DNA of 64,000 bases from Bradyrhizobium zhanjiangense (GCF_004114935.1 NZ_CP022221.1:682001-746000); one strand, 5' to 3'. Positions 53,663 to 63,210 are shown, numbered from the stretch's first letter. The notes: generated by a model not told the origin, from the sequence alone. Program-made: numbers and translations.

Positions 53663-53882
53663 GGGCCCGCTGTCGCACCACCCTCCGCAGTCGTCCCGGA
53701 CAAGCGCGCCCTCAAGCGCGCGCCGATCCGGGACCCATAACCACCGAATTGCGTTGCTGCACGAGCTGGCAACTCCGAATCTTCGCAAAACGATTGCTGC
53801 GGAGTATGGGTGCCGGATCTGCGCTATACTCCTGACAACGCTTCGCGCTGCCAGGGCTCCGCTTGTCCGGGACGACAGTGGA
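52613..53882. repeat. 1.27-kb tandem duplication, copy B
   Basis: Partner of 50165-51434. The sequences part ways at the last bases before the DUF3175 gene end. Confidence 0.9.
53690..53876. repeat. GTCGTCC-type palindromic intergenic element
   Basis: Second copy of 51242-51428, carried along in the duplication; a few changes (GGGTGCCGG, CTATACTCC). Confidence 0.85.
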
Positions 53883-53892
53883 GATCTGAAAC

Positions 53893-54267
53893 TCACTCCC
53901 GCCCGAACGCCCGCTTCAGCTCCACCTTCGCGCGCTCCAGTCGCGTGTGCTGCGTCTTCGGCAGCGTCTTGCCGGCGCGGTTGATGTAGAACGTCAGCAT
54001 TGACAGCGCAGAGCGATAGGCGCCGGCCTTGCGGCGCGAGCTGTGCTCGGCCGAACGCTTCAGGGAGCCCGCGATTTTCTTGGGGTCCTTGAGCTTGAAC
54101 ACACCGCGCTTGAGATCGAGCGCGTCGCTCTCCTTCGTCACACGCTGCGACCATCGCTTCGGCGCTGCGCGGCGGCTTGACCTCTTGCGTGTCGTGCTGG
54201 CCTTGCGGCGCGCGGTGTTGCGCGCGCCTGTCTTCCGTGAATGTGTCGTCTTTCTGACCTGAGCCAT
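53893..54267 (-). CDS. DUF3175 basic protein
   Basis: A 124-residue, very basic protein of the DUF3175 family. Residues ~1-38 are a Lys/Arg/Ser/Thr tail; residues ~38-120 are the conserved helical part (RWSQRVTKESDALDLKRGVFKL and a SMLTFYINRAGKTL helix). The family is common in stress-responsive loci of rhizobia; its role is unknown, and nucleic-acid binding would fit the charge. A perfect EcfG-type promoter faces it from 54319-54295. Confidence 0.85.
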   Translation of the reverse strand: MAQVRKTTHSRKTGARNTARRKASTTRKRSSRRAAPKRWSQRVTKESDALDLKRGVFKLKDPKKIAGSLKRSAEHSSRRKAGAYRSALSMLTFYINRAGKTLPKTQHTRLERAKVELKRAFGRE

Positions 54268-54294
54268 GCGTCAACTCCTTGCAGCTCCATCGAA

Positions 54295-54319
54295 AACGGA
54301 TGTTCTCGGCAGCTGTTCC
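54295..54319 (-). promoter_or_regulatory. EcfG-type promoter of the DUF3175 gene
   Basis: On the minus strand GGAAC (54319-54315), exactly 16 bases, CGTT (54298-54295); the DUF3175 start is 28 bases further on. Full match to the general-stress sigma consensus of alphaproteobacteria. Confidence 0.85.
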
Positions 54320-54323
54320 TATG

Positions 54324-54348
54324 GGAACCCAGCCTCGTCGCAAACGTT
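54324..54348 (+). promoter_or_regulatory. EcfG-type promoter of the MFS-otsB genes
   Basis: GGAAC (54324-54328), 16 bases, CGTT (54345-54348). It lies back to back with the minus-strand promoter, with only 4 bases between the two -35 boxes, and 101 bases before the MFS start. Confidence 0.85.
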
Positions 54349-54449
54349 GTCGCAGGTGGTAGGCGGAATGCCGCATCCCCATCATCGGATCGACCCCGTC
54401 CACGTCATGTGAACCGGGGCCGCTTCCATTGATCAGACACAACAACGCG

Positions 54450-55934
54450 ATGGAATTGCAGCAAAGCCCAGCGCTGAATTATGAATCTGCGATCTCGGCG
54501 GTGGCGACGGATCGCGTCGTCGAGACCAGCATTCCCTCGCGCCTCGATGCGCTGCCGTGGAGCGGCTTTCACACGCGCGTCGTGCTCGCGCTCGGCATCA
54601 CCTGGATCCTCGATGGACTCGAGGTGACGCTGGCCGGTGCGCTCTCGGGCGCGCTGAAGCAGAGTCCCTCGCTGCATTTCTCCAATCTGGATCTTGGCAT
54701 CGCCAATTCCGCCTATCTTGCCGGCGCGGTGCTGGGTGCACTCGGTTTCGGTTGGCTCACCGACCGCATCGGCCGCAAGAAATTGTTCTTCATCACGCTT
54801 GCGCTCTATCTCTCGGCGACGGCTGCGACTGCTCTGTCATGGGATATCGCGAGCTACGCGCTGTTTCGTTTCCTCACCGGCGCCGGCATCGGCGGCGAAT
54901 ACACCGCGATCAATTCGACCATCCAGGAGCTGGTGCCGGCGCGCTATCGCGGCTGGACCGATCTCATCATCAACGGCAGCTTCTGGATCGGCGCTGCGAT
55001 GGGCGCGGTGGCGGCCATCGTGCTGCTCGATCCAGCCGTGCTCGGTCCCGACATCGGCTGGCGCCTCGCTTATCTGATCGGGGCGACCGTCGGCCTCGTC
55101 GTGCTCTTGATGCGGATGTGGATTCCGGAGAGTCCGCGCTGGTTGATGATCCACGGCCGACCCGACCAGGCGCATGCCATCGTCGACGAAATCGAATGCT
55201 CGGTGATCGGACAAGGCCAGGATACGAGCGACGGACGCTTTGCGAAGATCCGTCTGAAGATGCGCGATCACACGCCGATCCCCGAGGTCGTCCACACGCT
55301 GTTCTCTGCCTATCGTCAGCGCGCGCTGGTCGGCCTCGTGCTGATGAGCGCGCAGGCGTTCTTCTACAACGCCATCTTCTTCACCTTCGCGCTGGTGCTG
55401 ACCGATTTCTACGGCATCAGCGCCGATCATGTCGGCTGGTACCTGCTGCCCTTCGCCGCCGGCAACTTCCTGGGTCCGCTGCTGCTCGGCCGCCTGTTCG
55501 ACACGCTCGGCCGCCGTACCATGATCGTGTTCACCTATGGCGTATCGGGCTTGTTGCTGGCGCTGTCAGGCTATCTGTTCTCGATCGGCGCGCTCAGCGC
55601 GCAGGGGCAGACGGTGGCCTGGATGATAATCTTCTTCTTCGCCTCGCCGGCCGCGAGCGCGGCTTATCTCACCGTCAGCGAGAACTTTCCCTTGGAGGTC
55701 CGCGCGCTGGCGATCGCAGTGTTCTATGCAGTCGGCACCGGCATTGGCGGCGTGATCGGGCCGGCACTATTCGGCGCGCTGATCGACACGGGATCACGCA
55801 TCAGCGTGTTCGCCGGCTATCTGCTGGGGGCGTTCCTGATGATCGCGGCTGCGATCGTGGCGTGGCGCTATGCCGTCTCGGCAGAGCGCAAATCGCTCGA
55901 ACAAATCGCACGGCCGCTTGCCTTTATGGAGTAG
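54450..55934 (+). CDS. MFS transporter (sugar-porter-like)
   Basis: A 494-residue transporter with 12 predicted membrane helices. The signature loop 2-3 motif GWLTDRIGRKKLFF (~96-109) and the PESPRWLM motif after helix 6 (~226) mark the sugar/organic-acid porter branch. The start is uncertain: ATG 54450 or TTG 54429, neither with a strong ribosome site. The gene is 3 bases from otsB, so it probably belongs to the trehalose/stress unit; it may carry a sugar or compatible solute, but the substrate is unknown. Transcribed from the EcfG-type promoter at 54324. Confidence 0.85.
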   Translation: MELQQSPALNYESAISAVATDRVVETSIPSRLDALPWSGFHTRVVLALGITWILDGLEVTLAGALSGALKQSPSLHFSNLDLGIANSAYLAGAVLGALGFGWLTDRIGRKKLFFITLALYLSATAATALSWDIASYALFRFLTGAGIGGEYTAINSTIQELVPARYRGWTDLIINGSFWIGAAMGAVAAIVLLDPAVLGPDIGWRLAYLIGATVGLVVLLMRMWIPESPRWLMIHGRPDQAHAIVDEIECSVIGQGQDTSDGRFAKIRLKMRDHTPIPEVVHTLFSAYRQRALVGLVLMSAQAFFYNAIFFTFALVLTDFYGISADHVGWYLLPFAAGNFLGPLLLGRLFDTLGRRTMIVFTYGVSGLLLALSGYLFSIGALSAQGQTVAWMIIFFFASPAASAAYLTVSENFPLEVRALAIAVFYAVGTGIGGVIGPALFGALIDTGSRISVFAGYLLGAFLMIAAAIVAWRYAVSAERKSLEQIARPLAFME

Positions 55935-55937
55935 ACT

Positions 55938-56759
55938 ATGAAATCGGAACTTGCGGAAATGGCATTGGACGAGAAGCTCACCATCCCTGGTGACGACGAG
56001 ACACCGGAAACGGTGCCGGTGCCGCATGCGCTCGTGCCGCATCTGGACGATACCGCGATCCTGCTCGACATCGACGGCACGCTGCTCGACTTGATGCCGA
56101 CGCCGCGCGAGGTATGGGTGCCGCCGGGGCTGTCGGACACGCTCAATCGTCTGGTGGAACGCACCTCCGGCGCGCTGGCGCTGGTCAGCGGCCGCTCGCT
56201 TAACGACATCGACCTGATCTTCGCGCCCGACGTGTTTCGCGCCGTCGCCGGTCATGGCGCCGAGATGCGGCTGTCGGTGGACAGTGAAGCCGATGACGTC
56301 CACGCGCCGCCGCTGGACAAGGAGCTGAAGCGGCGGCTGGCTGCGATCGCCAAACTCAGCCCGGGAATTCTGCTCGAGGACAAGGGCTATTCGCTGGCGC
56401 TGCATTACCGCCTTGCGCCGCATGCGGAGAAGGCGATCTACGAATCCGTGTCGCTGATCCGCGCCGATCTGCCCAATGCGCCGATCGAGGTGCTGCCTGG
56501 CAAATTCGTCTGCGAGATCAAGCATTCCGGCTTCACCAAGGCGAGCGGCGTGCACGAATTGATGAAGCATGAGCCGTTCAGGGGACGTCGTCCTCTGTTC
56601 ATCGGTGACGACGTCACGGACGAAACTGTGTTCGCGATCATGCCTGATATGGACGGGCTCGCCTTCTCGGTCGGCCGCCGCGCCATGGGTGTGAATGGTC
56701 ACTTCGATGCGCCGAGCGATGTGCGTGCGTTCCTTGCGCGCTTGCTCGATCCGAGGTGA
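55938..56759 (+). CDS. otsB: trehalose-6-phosphate phosphatase
   Basis: A 273-residue HAD-superfamily phosphatase. Motif I is LLDIDGTLLD (~42-51, nucleophile and acid/base Asp), motif II SGRSLND (~88), the Lys of motif III in SGFTKASGV (~197), and motif IV GDDVTDE (~219). It removes phosphate from trehalose-6-phosphate to give trehalose, a protectant against drying and salt. It follows the MFS gene directly (3-base gap). The ~40-residue N-terminal extension before motif I is variable in the family. Confidence 0.95.
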   Translation: MKSELAEMALDEKLTIPGDDETPETVPVPHALVPHLDDTAILLDIDGTLLDLMPTPREVWVPPGLSDTLNRLVERTSGALALVSGRSLNDIDLIFAPDVFRAVAGHGAEMRLSVDSEADDVHAPPLDKELKRRLAAIAKLSPGILLEDKGYSLALHYRLAPHAEKAIYESVSLIRADLPNAPIEVLPGKFVCEIKHSGFTKASGVHELMKHEPFRGRRPLFIGDDVTDETVFAIMPDMDGLAFSVGRRAMGVNGHFDAPSDVRAFLARLLDPR

Positions 56760-56931
56760 AACAAAGGCAGCGCCACCTCGCGGACATAATACGCGCCAGC
56801 ATCGTTGCGCATCGCAATGCATGCTGCGCTACACAAATCGCAAAAAGCTGATGAATCGTCGGGTTCCGCGAAGGAAGCCAGTTCCAACGCGCACGCCCGA
56901 TTTTGGTTTCAATTCGTTGAAACGATGATCC

Positions 56932-56956
56932 GGAACCATATTGATGAACGGCAGTT
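56932..56956 (+). promoter_or_regulatory. EcfG-type promoter of otsA
   Basis: GGAAC (56932-56936), 17 bases, then GTT (56954-56956), 34 bases before the otsA start. The base before GTT is A rather than C. It gives otsA its own stress-inducible start within the 231-base gap after otsB. Confidence 0.65.
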
Positions 56957-56990
56957 AAACGGGCTGGAATGAAACAGGAGGGGACGACCT

Positions 56991-58454
56991 GTGAACTTAG
57001 TTGTCGTTTCAAATCGCGTCGCGCGCGGCAAACCTAATGAACCCATGACGGGCGGCCTCGCGGCGGCCTTGCTGCCGGTGGTGGAACATTCGGGGGCCAT
57101 TTGGGTGGGTTCTTCAGGCCGCGTGCGTGATGGCCATCAGAAGGAACCGTTCGCCGAGATTGAAGCACTGGGTTCGGGCGCGATTGCGACGCTGGATCTG
57201 CCGGCGGCACATTACGGCGGCTATTACGAAGGCTTTGCTAATTCAGCGTTGTGGCCGGCACTGCATTCGCGCAGCGATCTGATCCGCGTCTCGCGCGAAG
57301 ATTATGTCAGCTATCGCGAGGTCAACGCCTTCATGGCGCGCGCCTTGATGCGATTTCGAAAAACAAAAACTGCGTTCTGGGTGCAGGATTATCACTTCCT
57401 GGCGCTCGGCGCAGAACTGCGTAGTCTCGGCGTCGGCGATCCCATCGGTTTCTTTCTTCATACGCCGTGGCCGGTCGCCGCGGTGGTGCAGGGCGTGCCC
57501 AATCATCGCGAGCTGATCACGGCGATGCTGGCCTACGATCTGCTCGGTTTCCAGACCAATGAGGACTGCCAGAACTTCCTCGCTTATGTCGGCGGCGAGC
57601 TCGGCCTCGCCATCGAGGACGGTGTTGCGATCTCTCAGCATGGCCGCACGCGCTGTGAAGTGTTTCCGATCGGCATCGATGCGGAAAAGTTCGCGCAATA
57701 TGCGGCGAAGTCGGCCTCGCATCCCGACGTGTCGCGGCTGCGGCGCAGCCTCAATGGCGAGCGCCTCGCGATCGGCGTCGACCGCCTCGACTATTCGAAA
57801 GGCCTCGTCAACCGCATCAGTGCATTCGACCGGCTCTGGACGGAGCAGCCGCAGTTTGCGCGCAGCATCTCGCTGCTCCAGATCGCGAACCCCTCGCGAG
57901 GTGGCATCGAGGCCTATGGCAATCTCCAGAACGAGGTCGCGCGCCTCGTCACAGACGTCAATGGTCGTCACGGCGAAGTGGACTGGACGCCAATCCGCTA
58001 TTTGAACAAGGGTTTTAGCCAGACCGTGCTCGCGGGCCTCTACCGCACGGCGCAAATCGGCGTGGTGACGCCGCTGCATGACGGCATGAACCTCGTCGCC
58101 AAGGAATACGTCGCCGCGCAAAATCCGGCCGATCCCGGCGTGCTGGTGCTGTCGAAGTTCGCCGGCGCGGCCAATGAGCTCGACACCGCCTTGATGGTCA
58201 ATCCGCACGACATCGATGGCATGGCGCGCGCGATCGCGGTCGCGGCCTCAATGCCGCTCACCGAACGCAAGATGCGCTGGGACGCAATGATGAAGAAGCT
58301 GCGCGGCCACACCATCCAACAATGGTCGACCGACTTCGTGGCTGAGCTCGAGAAATGCCGGACCGAGAAGGCCGTCGTCGCCCCGCTCGCAGCGCAGCCG
58401 CCGCAGGCGCTACGCTGGCTGAAGTCGGCGATATCAGGTGTGCGGTTGATCTAG
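56991..58454 (+). CDS. otsA: trehalose-6-phosphate synthase
   Basis: A 487-residue GT20 glycosyltransferase that joins UDP-glucose and glucose-6-phosphate. GTG 56991 has AGGAGG upstream and gives the usual MNLVVVSNRV start. Landmarks: MTGGLAAALLP (~20-30), FWVQDYHFLALGAELR (~125-140), FLHTPWPV (~150), VDRLDYSKGLVNR (~261-273) and the PLHDGMNLVAKEYVAAQ loop (~361-377). Together with otsB it makes trehalose from glycolytic sugars. Confidence 0.96.
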   Translation: MNLVVVSNRVARGKPNEPMTGGLAAALLPVVEHSGAIWVGSSGRVRDGHQKEPFAEIEALGSGAIATLDLPAAHYGGYYEGFANSALWPALHSRSDLIRVSREDYVSYREVNAFMARALMRFRKTKTAFWVQDYHFLALGAELRSLGVGDPIGFFLHTPWPVAAVVQGVPNHRELITAMLAYDLLGFQTNEDCQNFLAYVGGELGLAIEDGVAISQHGRTRCEVFPIGIDAEKFAQYAAKSASHPDVSRLRRSLNGERLAIGVDRLDYSKGLVNRISAFDRLWTEQPQFARSISLLQIANPSRGGIEAYGNLQNEVARLVTDVNGRHGEVDWTPIRYLNKGFSQTVLAGLYRTAQIGVVTPLHDGMNLVAKEYVAAQNPADPGVLVLSKFAGAANELDTALMVNPHDIDGMARAIAVAASMPLTERKMRWDAMMKKLRGHTIQQWSTDFVAELEKCRTEKAVVAPLAAQPPQALRWLKSAISGVRLI

Positions 58455-58705
58455 TTTTGCTCCCTCGCCCGGTTTTTACGGGAAGAGGGTCTGCACATGA
58501 TTTGTCGAAGGGAGCTGTACCCCCCTTACCCGGATCGCGCCGGACGATGCTTCGCATCGCCGGGACGATCTGACCCGTCCCCGCTTGCGGGCGAGGTGAA
58601 GAAAGGAAGCCCGCGAAACCCGCTTCCCCAAATTAGTTATGTCCTATAATGATTGGCGGAAGCGTTGACCGGCCGGTCCACAATGGCCGGGGAGGAGTTC
58701 GCCAA

Positions 58706-59407
58706 ATGACATTCATCTATCCCACGGACAGCAACAAGGCGCATCCGCTGCCGCTGTCGCCCGAGTACAAGAGCTCGATCAAGCGCGCGCCGAACAAGCC
58801 TTTGATCCCGATGCGCCACACCCTGTCGGAGCTGACCGGTCCGGTCTATGGTCATGAGACGGTGCGCCAGGGCGACAATGATCTCACCCGTCAGCACAGT
58901 GGCGAGCCGCTCGGCGAACGCATCATCGTGCACGGCCACGTCCGCGACGAGGACGGCCGCGGCGTGCCGAGCTCGCTGGTCGAGATCTGGCAGGCCAATT
59001 CCTGCGGCCGCTATGTCCATGTCCGCGACCAGCACCCGGCGCCGCTCGATCCAAATTTTACGGGCGCCGGCCGCACCGTGAGCGATGCCTCTGGCTACTA
59101 CCGCTTCGTCACCATCAAGCCGGGCGCTTATCCCTGGGGCAATCATCACAATGCGTGGCGGCCCGCGCACATCCACCTGTCGGTCTTCGGCCATTCCTTC
59201 GTCACGCGCCTCGTGACGCAGATGTATTTCCCGAACGATCCGCTGTTCCCGTTCGACCCGATCTTCAATTCGGTGCCGGACGAGAAGGCGCGGGCGCGGA
59301 TGGTCTCCTCGTTCGATCTCGAGAACACAAAGCCCGAATGGGCGCTGTGCTACCGCTTTGACATCGTGCTGCGCGGCCAGAACGCCACGCCTATGGAGAA
59401 CCATTAA
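58706..59407 (+). CDS. pcaH: protocatechuate 3,4-dioxygenase beta subunit
   Basis: A 233-residue catalytic subunit that cuts protocatechuate between its two hydroxyls (beta-ketoadipate pathway). The iron ligands are visible: Tyr in the SCGRYVHVRDQ stretch (~108), Tyr in KPGAYPWGN (~147), and the two His in WRPAHIHLSVFG (~160/162). GGAGGAG precedes ATG 58706. pcaG starts on the base after its stop. The other pca genes (pcaQ, D, C, B) are not in this window. Confidence 0.96.
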   Translation: MTFIYPTDSNKAHPLPLSPEYKSSIKRAPNKPLIPMRHTLSELTGPVYGHETVRQGDNDLTRQHSGEPLGERIIVHGHVRDEDGRGVPSSLVEIWQANSCGRYVHVRDQHPAPLDPNFTGAGRTVSDASGYYRFVTIKPGAYPWGNHHNAWRPAHIHLSVFGHSFVTRLVTQMYFPNDPLFPFDPIFNSVPDEKARARMVSSFDLENTKPEWALCYRFDIVLRGQNATPMENH

Positions 59408-60010
59408 GTGCAGGATTCTGTGAAGCCAAACGGCATCACCCCATCGCAAACCGTCGGACCGTTCTTCAAATACGGGCTGACGCCAAACGGCGAATACGCC
59501 TGGAACGACGCGTTCACCAACTCGACGCTGACGCCCGACGTCACGGGCGACCGTGTCCGCATCGAGGGCCGGGTGTTCGACGGCGACGGCATCGCCGTGC
59601 CGGATTGCATGCTGGAGATCTGGCAGGCGGACGCGCAGGGCCGCTTTGCCGACCCGCAGGACAAGCGTGCGCTGCCGAATGCGAGCTTCCGCGGTTTTGC
59701 CCGCTGCGGCACGGATAAGGACGGCAATTATTCCTTCGACACCATCAAGCCGGGCGCGGTGCCCGATCCCGAGGGCAAGCCGCAGGCGCCGCACATCCTG
59801 CTTGCGGTGTTCGGGCGCGGCATGCTCAGGCATCTCTATACCCGCATCTATTTCAGCGACGAGGCCGGCAACGCCGCCGATCCCGTGCTGGCGCTGGTGC
59901 CCACTGAGCGGCGCGCCACGCTGGTTGCGACGCGCGAGGGCGGCAAGGCGGTCTACCGCCTCGACCTGCGGCTCCAGGGCGACGACGAGACGGTGTTCTT
60001 CGACGTTTAA
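59408..60010 (+). CDS. pcaG: protocatechuate 3,4-dioxygenase alpha subunit
   Basis: A 200-residue partner of PcaH that shapes the active site. It starts at GTG 59408 directly after the pcaH stop. The ITPSQTVGPFFKYGLTP start and the KPGAVPDPEGKPQAPHILLAVFGRG block are typical; the iron ligands of PcaH are replaced (HILLAVFG), as in alpha subunits. Structural dioxygenase fold throughout, full length. Confidence 0.95.
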   Translation: MQDSVKPNGITPSQTVGPFFKYGLTPNGEYAWNDAFTNSTLTPDVTGDRVRIEGRVFDGDGIAVPDCMLEIWQADAQGRFADPQDKRALPNASFRGFARCGTDKDGNYSFDTIKPGAVPDPEGKPQAPHILLAVFGRGMLRHLYTRIYFSDEAGNAADPVLALVPTERRATLVATREGGKAVYRLDLRLQGDDETVFFDV

Positions 60011-60017
60011 CTCCCGC

Positions 60018-60064
60018 GTCGTCCCGGATCTGTGCGCGCCCGAGGTGCGCTTGTCCGGGACGAC
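60018..60064. repeat. short palindromic repeat (GTCGTCCCGGA type)
   Basis: Inverted ends GTCGTCCCGGA / TCCGGGACGAC around CGCGCCCGAGGTGCGC; lies right after pcaG and may end its message. Confidence 0.75.
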
Positions 60065-60211
60065 GGCCGAGCGGGGTAGCGGAAGCCTCCCGACCGTTTT
60101 CCCGTAGTTTCCCGGAGTTCGCGCGGTGCAATTTCTGCGCGTAGCAATCCCGTGTTTACCGCAGTCGTTTAGGATCCATTCGGATTTTGACGTGCGGCAT
60201 TGGATTGTTCC

Positions 60212-61900
60212 ATGAAAATTCGTCTTTCGCTTTCTTCTGCGATCATTGCATTCGGCATCGTCCTGGCCCTCGGTTTCACGGCCGTGGTCTCCACCAGTCT
60301 CTATACGCTACGCGAGCTCAAGGTCGGCGGCCCGCTCTATTCCGACATCAAGCTCGGCAACGACCTCATCGCCGACATCCTGCCGCCGCCGGAATACGTC
60401 ATCGAAGCCTATCTCGAGGCCACCCTCGCCATGCGCGAGCCGGACCAGCTCGCGGCCCATGGCGAGCGCCTGGTTCAGCTCCGCAAGGATTACGACGAGC
60501 GCAAGGCATTCTGGGTCTCCTCCAGCCTCTCGGCTGATCTGAAGACCGCGCTGGTGTCGAAATCCGATGCCGAGGTGCAGAAATTCTGGAAGGCGTCCGA
60601 CCAGCTCCTGCCGGCCCTCAAGGCCAAGGACGCGGCCGCTTCCGAGCGCGCCTATGCGCAGCTCAAGGACGCCTACACCGCGCATCGCACCGTCATCGAC
60701 AGCATCGTCGAGAGCGCCAACAAGCAGAATGCCGCCATGGAGAAGCTGGCCGCGGATCGCGACAGCTCGATGCTCTACATCCTCCTCGGCGTCTCCGCCG
60801 CTGTCCTCGCCTTCATTGCCGCAGGCCTGCTCGGCGTTGCACTCGGCGTGGTGCGCCCGATCGTGCGCATGACTGACACGATGCAGAAGCTCGCGACCGG
60901 CGATCTCGCCGCCGACATTCCTTTCGCGCACCGCCGGGACGAGGTCGGCTCGATGGCCGGTGCACTCCTGGTGTTCAAGCAGGCGGCGGTCGAGAATTCC
61001 CGCCTGCGCGAGGAGCAGTTGCGGCAGGAACAGGAGGCCGCACTCGCCAAACGCGGCGCCCTGCAGCAGATGGCCGAAACCGTCGAGCGCGAGACCGGCC
61101 GGTCGGTCGACACCGCGAGCGCGGCGACGCATGGCGTGGAGCGCGCCGCCACCAGCCTGTCCGAGATCGCAAGTTCGCTCTCCGCGCAATCGCAGGCGGT
61201 CGCCGCGGCCTCCACCCAGGCCCTCGGCAGCTCGCAGACCGTCTCGGCTGCGGCGGAAGAGCTGAGCGCCTCGATCCGCGAGATCGCGAGCCAGGTCGCG
61301 CGGACCAGCACGGTTACCAAATCTGCGGTCGCCGGCCGCGAGCAGGCGCGCTCGACCATCCAGGCGCTGGCCGGTTCGGTGAAGAAGATCGCCGAGGTCT
61401 CCGATCTGATCGGCGGCATCGCCGGCCAGACCAACCTGCTCGCGCTCAACGCCACGATCGAGGCGGCGCGCGCCGGCGAGGCCGGCCGCGGCTTCGCGGT
61501 GGTGGCCGCCGAGGTGAAATCCCTGTCCGATCAGACCGCCAAGTCCACCGAGGAGATCGGGCGGCTGATTGCCGAAATCCAGACCTCGACGCAGGCCGCG
61601 GTCGATGCCGTCGAGACCATGGGAGGCCACATCGTCGAGATCGACGGCGTCGCGACCTCGGTTGCCGCCGCGATGGAAGAACAGGATGCCGCGACGCGGG
61701 AGATCACGCGGTCGATTTCCGAATCGGCGTCCGCGGCACAGGAGGTCTCGGCCAAGATCGGCAATGTCAGCCGCGACGCTGCCTCGGTGAACGAGCGCGC
61801 CGCGGAAGTCAGGCAGGCGATCGCCGGCATGGCGGCCAATCTCGAACAGCTGCGGTCGGTGGTGGTGCGGACCGTGCGGGACTCGACTGCCGCGGCTTGA
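60212..61900 (+). CDS. methyl-accepting chemotaxis protein 3
   Basis: A 562-residue chemoreceptor. TM1 (~7-30), periplasmic four-helix-type sensor (~31-185), TM2 (~188-212), HAMP (~213-268), and signalling hairpin (~290-560) with tip [26 protein letters not shown] 60212 starts a normal signal anchor. It is clearly distinct from MCP1/2 in both halves. Following pcaHG without a gene between, it could sense an aromatic acid, but this is only positional. Confidence 0.9.
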   Translation: MKIRLSLSSAIIAFGIVLALGFTAVVSTSLYTLRELKVGGPLYSDIKLGNDLIADILPPPEYVIEAYLEATLAMREPDQLAAHGERLVQLRKDYDERKAFWVSSSLSADLKTALVSKSDAEVQKFWKASDQLLPALKAKDAAASERAYAQLKDAYTAHRTVIDSIVESANKQNAAMEKLAADRDSSMLYILLGVSAAVLAFIAAGLLGVALGVVRPIVRMTDTMQKLATGDLAADIPFAHRRDEVGSMAGALLVFKQAAVENSRLREEQLRQEQEAALAKRGALQQMAETVERETGRSVDTASAATHGVERAATSLSEIASSLSAQSQAVAAASTQALGSSQTVSAAAEELSASIREIASQVARTSTVTKSAVAGREQARSTIQALAGSVKKIAEVSDLIGGIAGQTNLLALNATIEAARAGEAGRGFAVVAAEVKSLSDQTAKSTEEIGRLIAEIQTSTQAAVDAVETMGGHIVEIDGVATSVAAAMEEQDAATREITRSISESASAAQEVSAKIGNVSRDAASVNERAAEVRQAIAGMAANLEQLRSVVVRTVRDSTAAA

Positions 61901-61976
61901 TGCCCGGCATCAACTCGGCCGCTGGTGTGTGGGGTTATGATCGTGCAGTATGGCGCGGGACAGGGGCATCGTGGTT

Positions 61977-63041
61977 ATGACATCCCCACAATTGCCGGCG
62001 GTCATTGAGCCCGCCCGACTGACGGCCGCGCTACGCAGAGGCGGCGTGCTGGACGCTGGCGCAGTCCGCGAGGTGAAGGTGCTGCATCGGCGTGACACCG
62101 TGGTGTCGCACATTGCCCGCCTTGGACTGCGCTATGTCGGCGAATCGGCCGGCGCGCCGCAATCGCTGATCCTCAAGACGCCACATGCCGATTTTGCCAA
62201 GACGCTCGCCGATGGCGGCCGGCACGAGGTGGCCTTCTATACGAAGCTCGCTCCGAACATGCCGTGGGGGTTGGTGCCGCGCTGCTTCGACGGACGTTTC
62301 GACGAGCCGGGCGGGACCTGGCATCTCCTGCTCGAGGACCTCACCGATAGCCATGAGATCGCAACCCAATGGCCACTGCCGCCGTCGCGCGAGCAAATAG
62401 TCGCGATCGTCACCACGCTCGCGCGTTGGCATGCGGCCTGGTGGGACCATCCCGATCTCGGCGACACGATCGGCACCTGGGCGAGCCCCGAAGACAGCGC
62501 GCAGCACATGGAGACCTTTGCCGGCCATTACGACCGGTTCGCCGATCTGCTCGGCGATCGCCTCAGCGAAGAACGCCGGCTCCTCTATCGTCGCCTGATT
62601 GACCAGTCGGCCCGGCTACCCGAGCGCTACCATTCGCGCCGTAACCTCAGCATCACCCATGGCGATGCCCATACCTGGAATTTTTTCCTGCCGCGCGCTG
62701 GCGTTGCCGACACCGTGCGCATCTTCGATTTCGACCTGTGGGGCGTCAATGTCCCGACCAACGACCTCGCTTACATGATGGCGCTTCATTGGTTTCCGGA
62801 GCGCCGGCAGGCGCTCGAGCGCCCCCTGCTCAATCTCTATCACGAGACATTGCTCGCAAGCGGCGTCACCGGATACACGCGCGGCGCGCTCGATCGTGAC
62901 TACCGCTTGTCGGTGCTCTGGCACATCACTAAGCCGGTCTGGCAATGGGCCATCAACATCCCGCCGGTGATCTGGTGGCACCATCTGGAGCGGATCATGA
63001 TGGCGGTCGAGGATCTGGGGTGCGAGGAGTTGTTGGGGTAA
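61977..63041 (+). CDS. aminoglycoside-phosphotransferase-fold kinase-like protein
   Basis: A 354-residue protein of the APH/choline-kinase superfamily. ATG 61977 is chosen (AGGGG upstream); ATG 61950 would add nine residues. The kinase core has the ATP-site Lys in SLILKTP (~63), the catalytic loop ITHGDAHTWNFF (~226-237) and the metal-binding Asp in FDFDLWGVN (~249). It resembles the EcKL/DUF1679 or phosphotransferase family seen in soil bacteria. The substrate is a small molecule, not necessarily an antibiotic; no resistance island surrounds it. Confidence 0.82.
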   Translation: MTSPQLPAVIEPARLTAALRRGGVLDAGAVREVKVLHRRDTVVSHIARLGLRYVGESAGAPQSLILKTPHADFAKTLADGGRHEVAFYTKLAPNMPWGLVPRCFDGRFDEPGGTWHLLLEDLTDSHEIATQWPLPPSREQIVAIVTTLARWHAAWWDHPDLGDTIGTWASPEDSAQHMETFAGHYDRFADLLGDRLSEERRLLYRRLIDQSARLPERYHSRRNLSITHGDAHTWNFFLPRAGVADTVRIFDFDLWGVNVPTNDLAYMMALHWFPERRQALERPLLNLYHETLLASGVTGYTRGALDRDYRLSVLWHITKPVWQWAINIPPVIWWHHLERIMMAVEDLGCEELLG

Positions 63042-63060
63042 CTCGTCCCGCAAATCCGAT

Positions 63061-63192
63061 GTCGTCCTGGCGAAAGCCAGGACCCATTACCCCAGGGAGA
63101 GGTTGTGGCACGAGCTGGCAACCGCGAGTCTTCGCCAAATTTCCGCCGGGGGTAATGGGTCCTGGATCTGCGCTTCGCTTGTCCAGGACGAC
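63061..63192. repeat. GTCGTCC-type palindromic intergenic element
   Basis: Ends GTCGTCCTGG / CCAGGACGAC; inner pair CAGGACCCATTACC and GGTAATGGGTCCTG; the conserved CACGAGCTGGCAAC string links it to 51242 and 53690. It lies between two convergent genes. Confidence 0.85.
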
Positions 63193-63210
63193 AGCGGAAA
63201 CTATAGCTGC

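Noticed and set aside
52541..54445. 634-codon minus-strand frame spanning MCP2 and the DUF3175 gene
   Set aside because: It is antisense to a conserved chemoreceptor and out of frame with DUF3175; its sequence is the complement-frame artefact of coding bias.
61977..63041. antibiotic-resistance aminoglycoside kinase
   Set aside because: Only the general kinase fold and catalytic loop are shared; no acquired-resistance context and sequence features fit broader small-molecule kinases.
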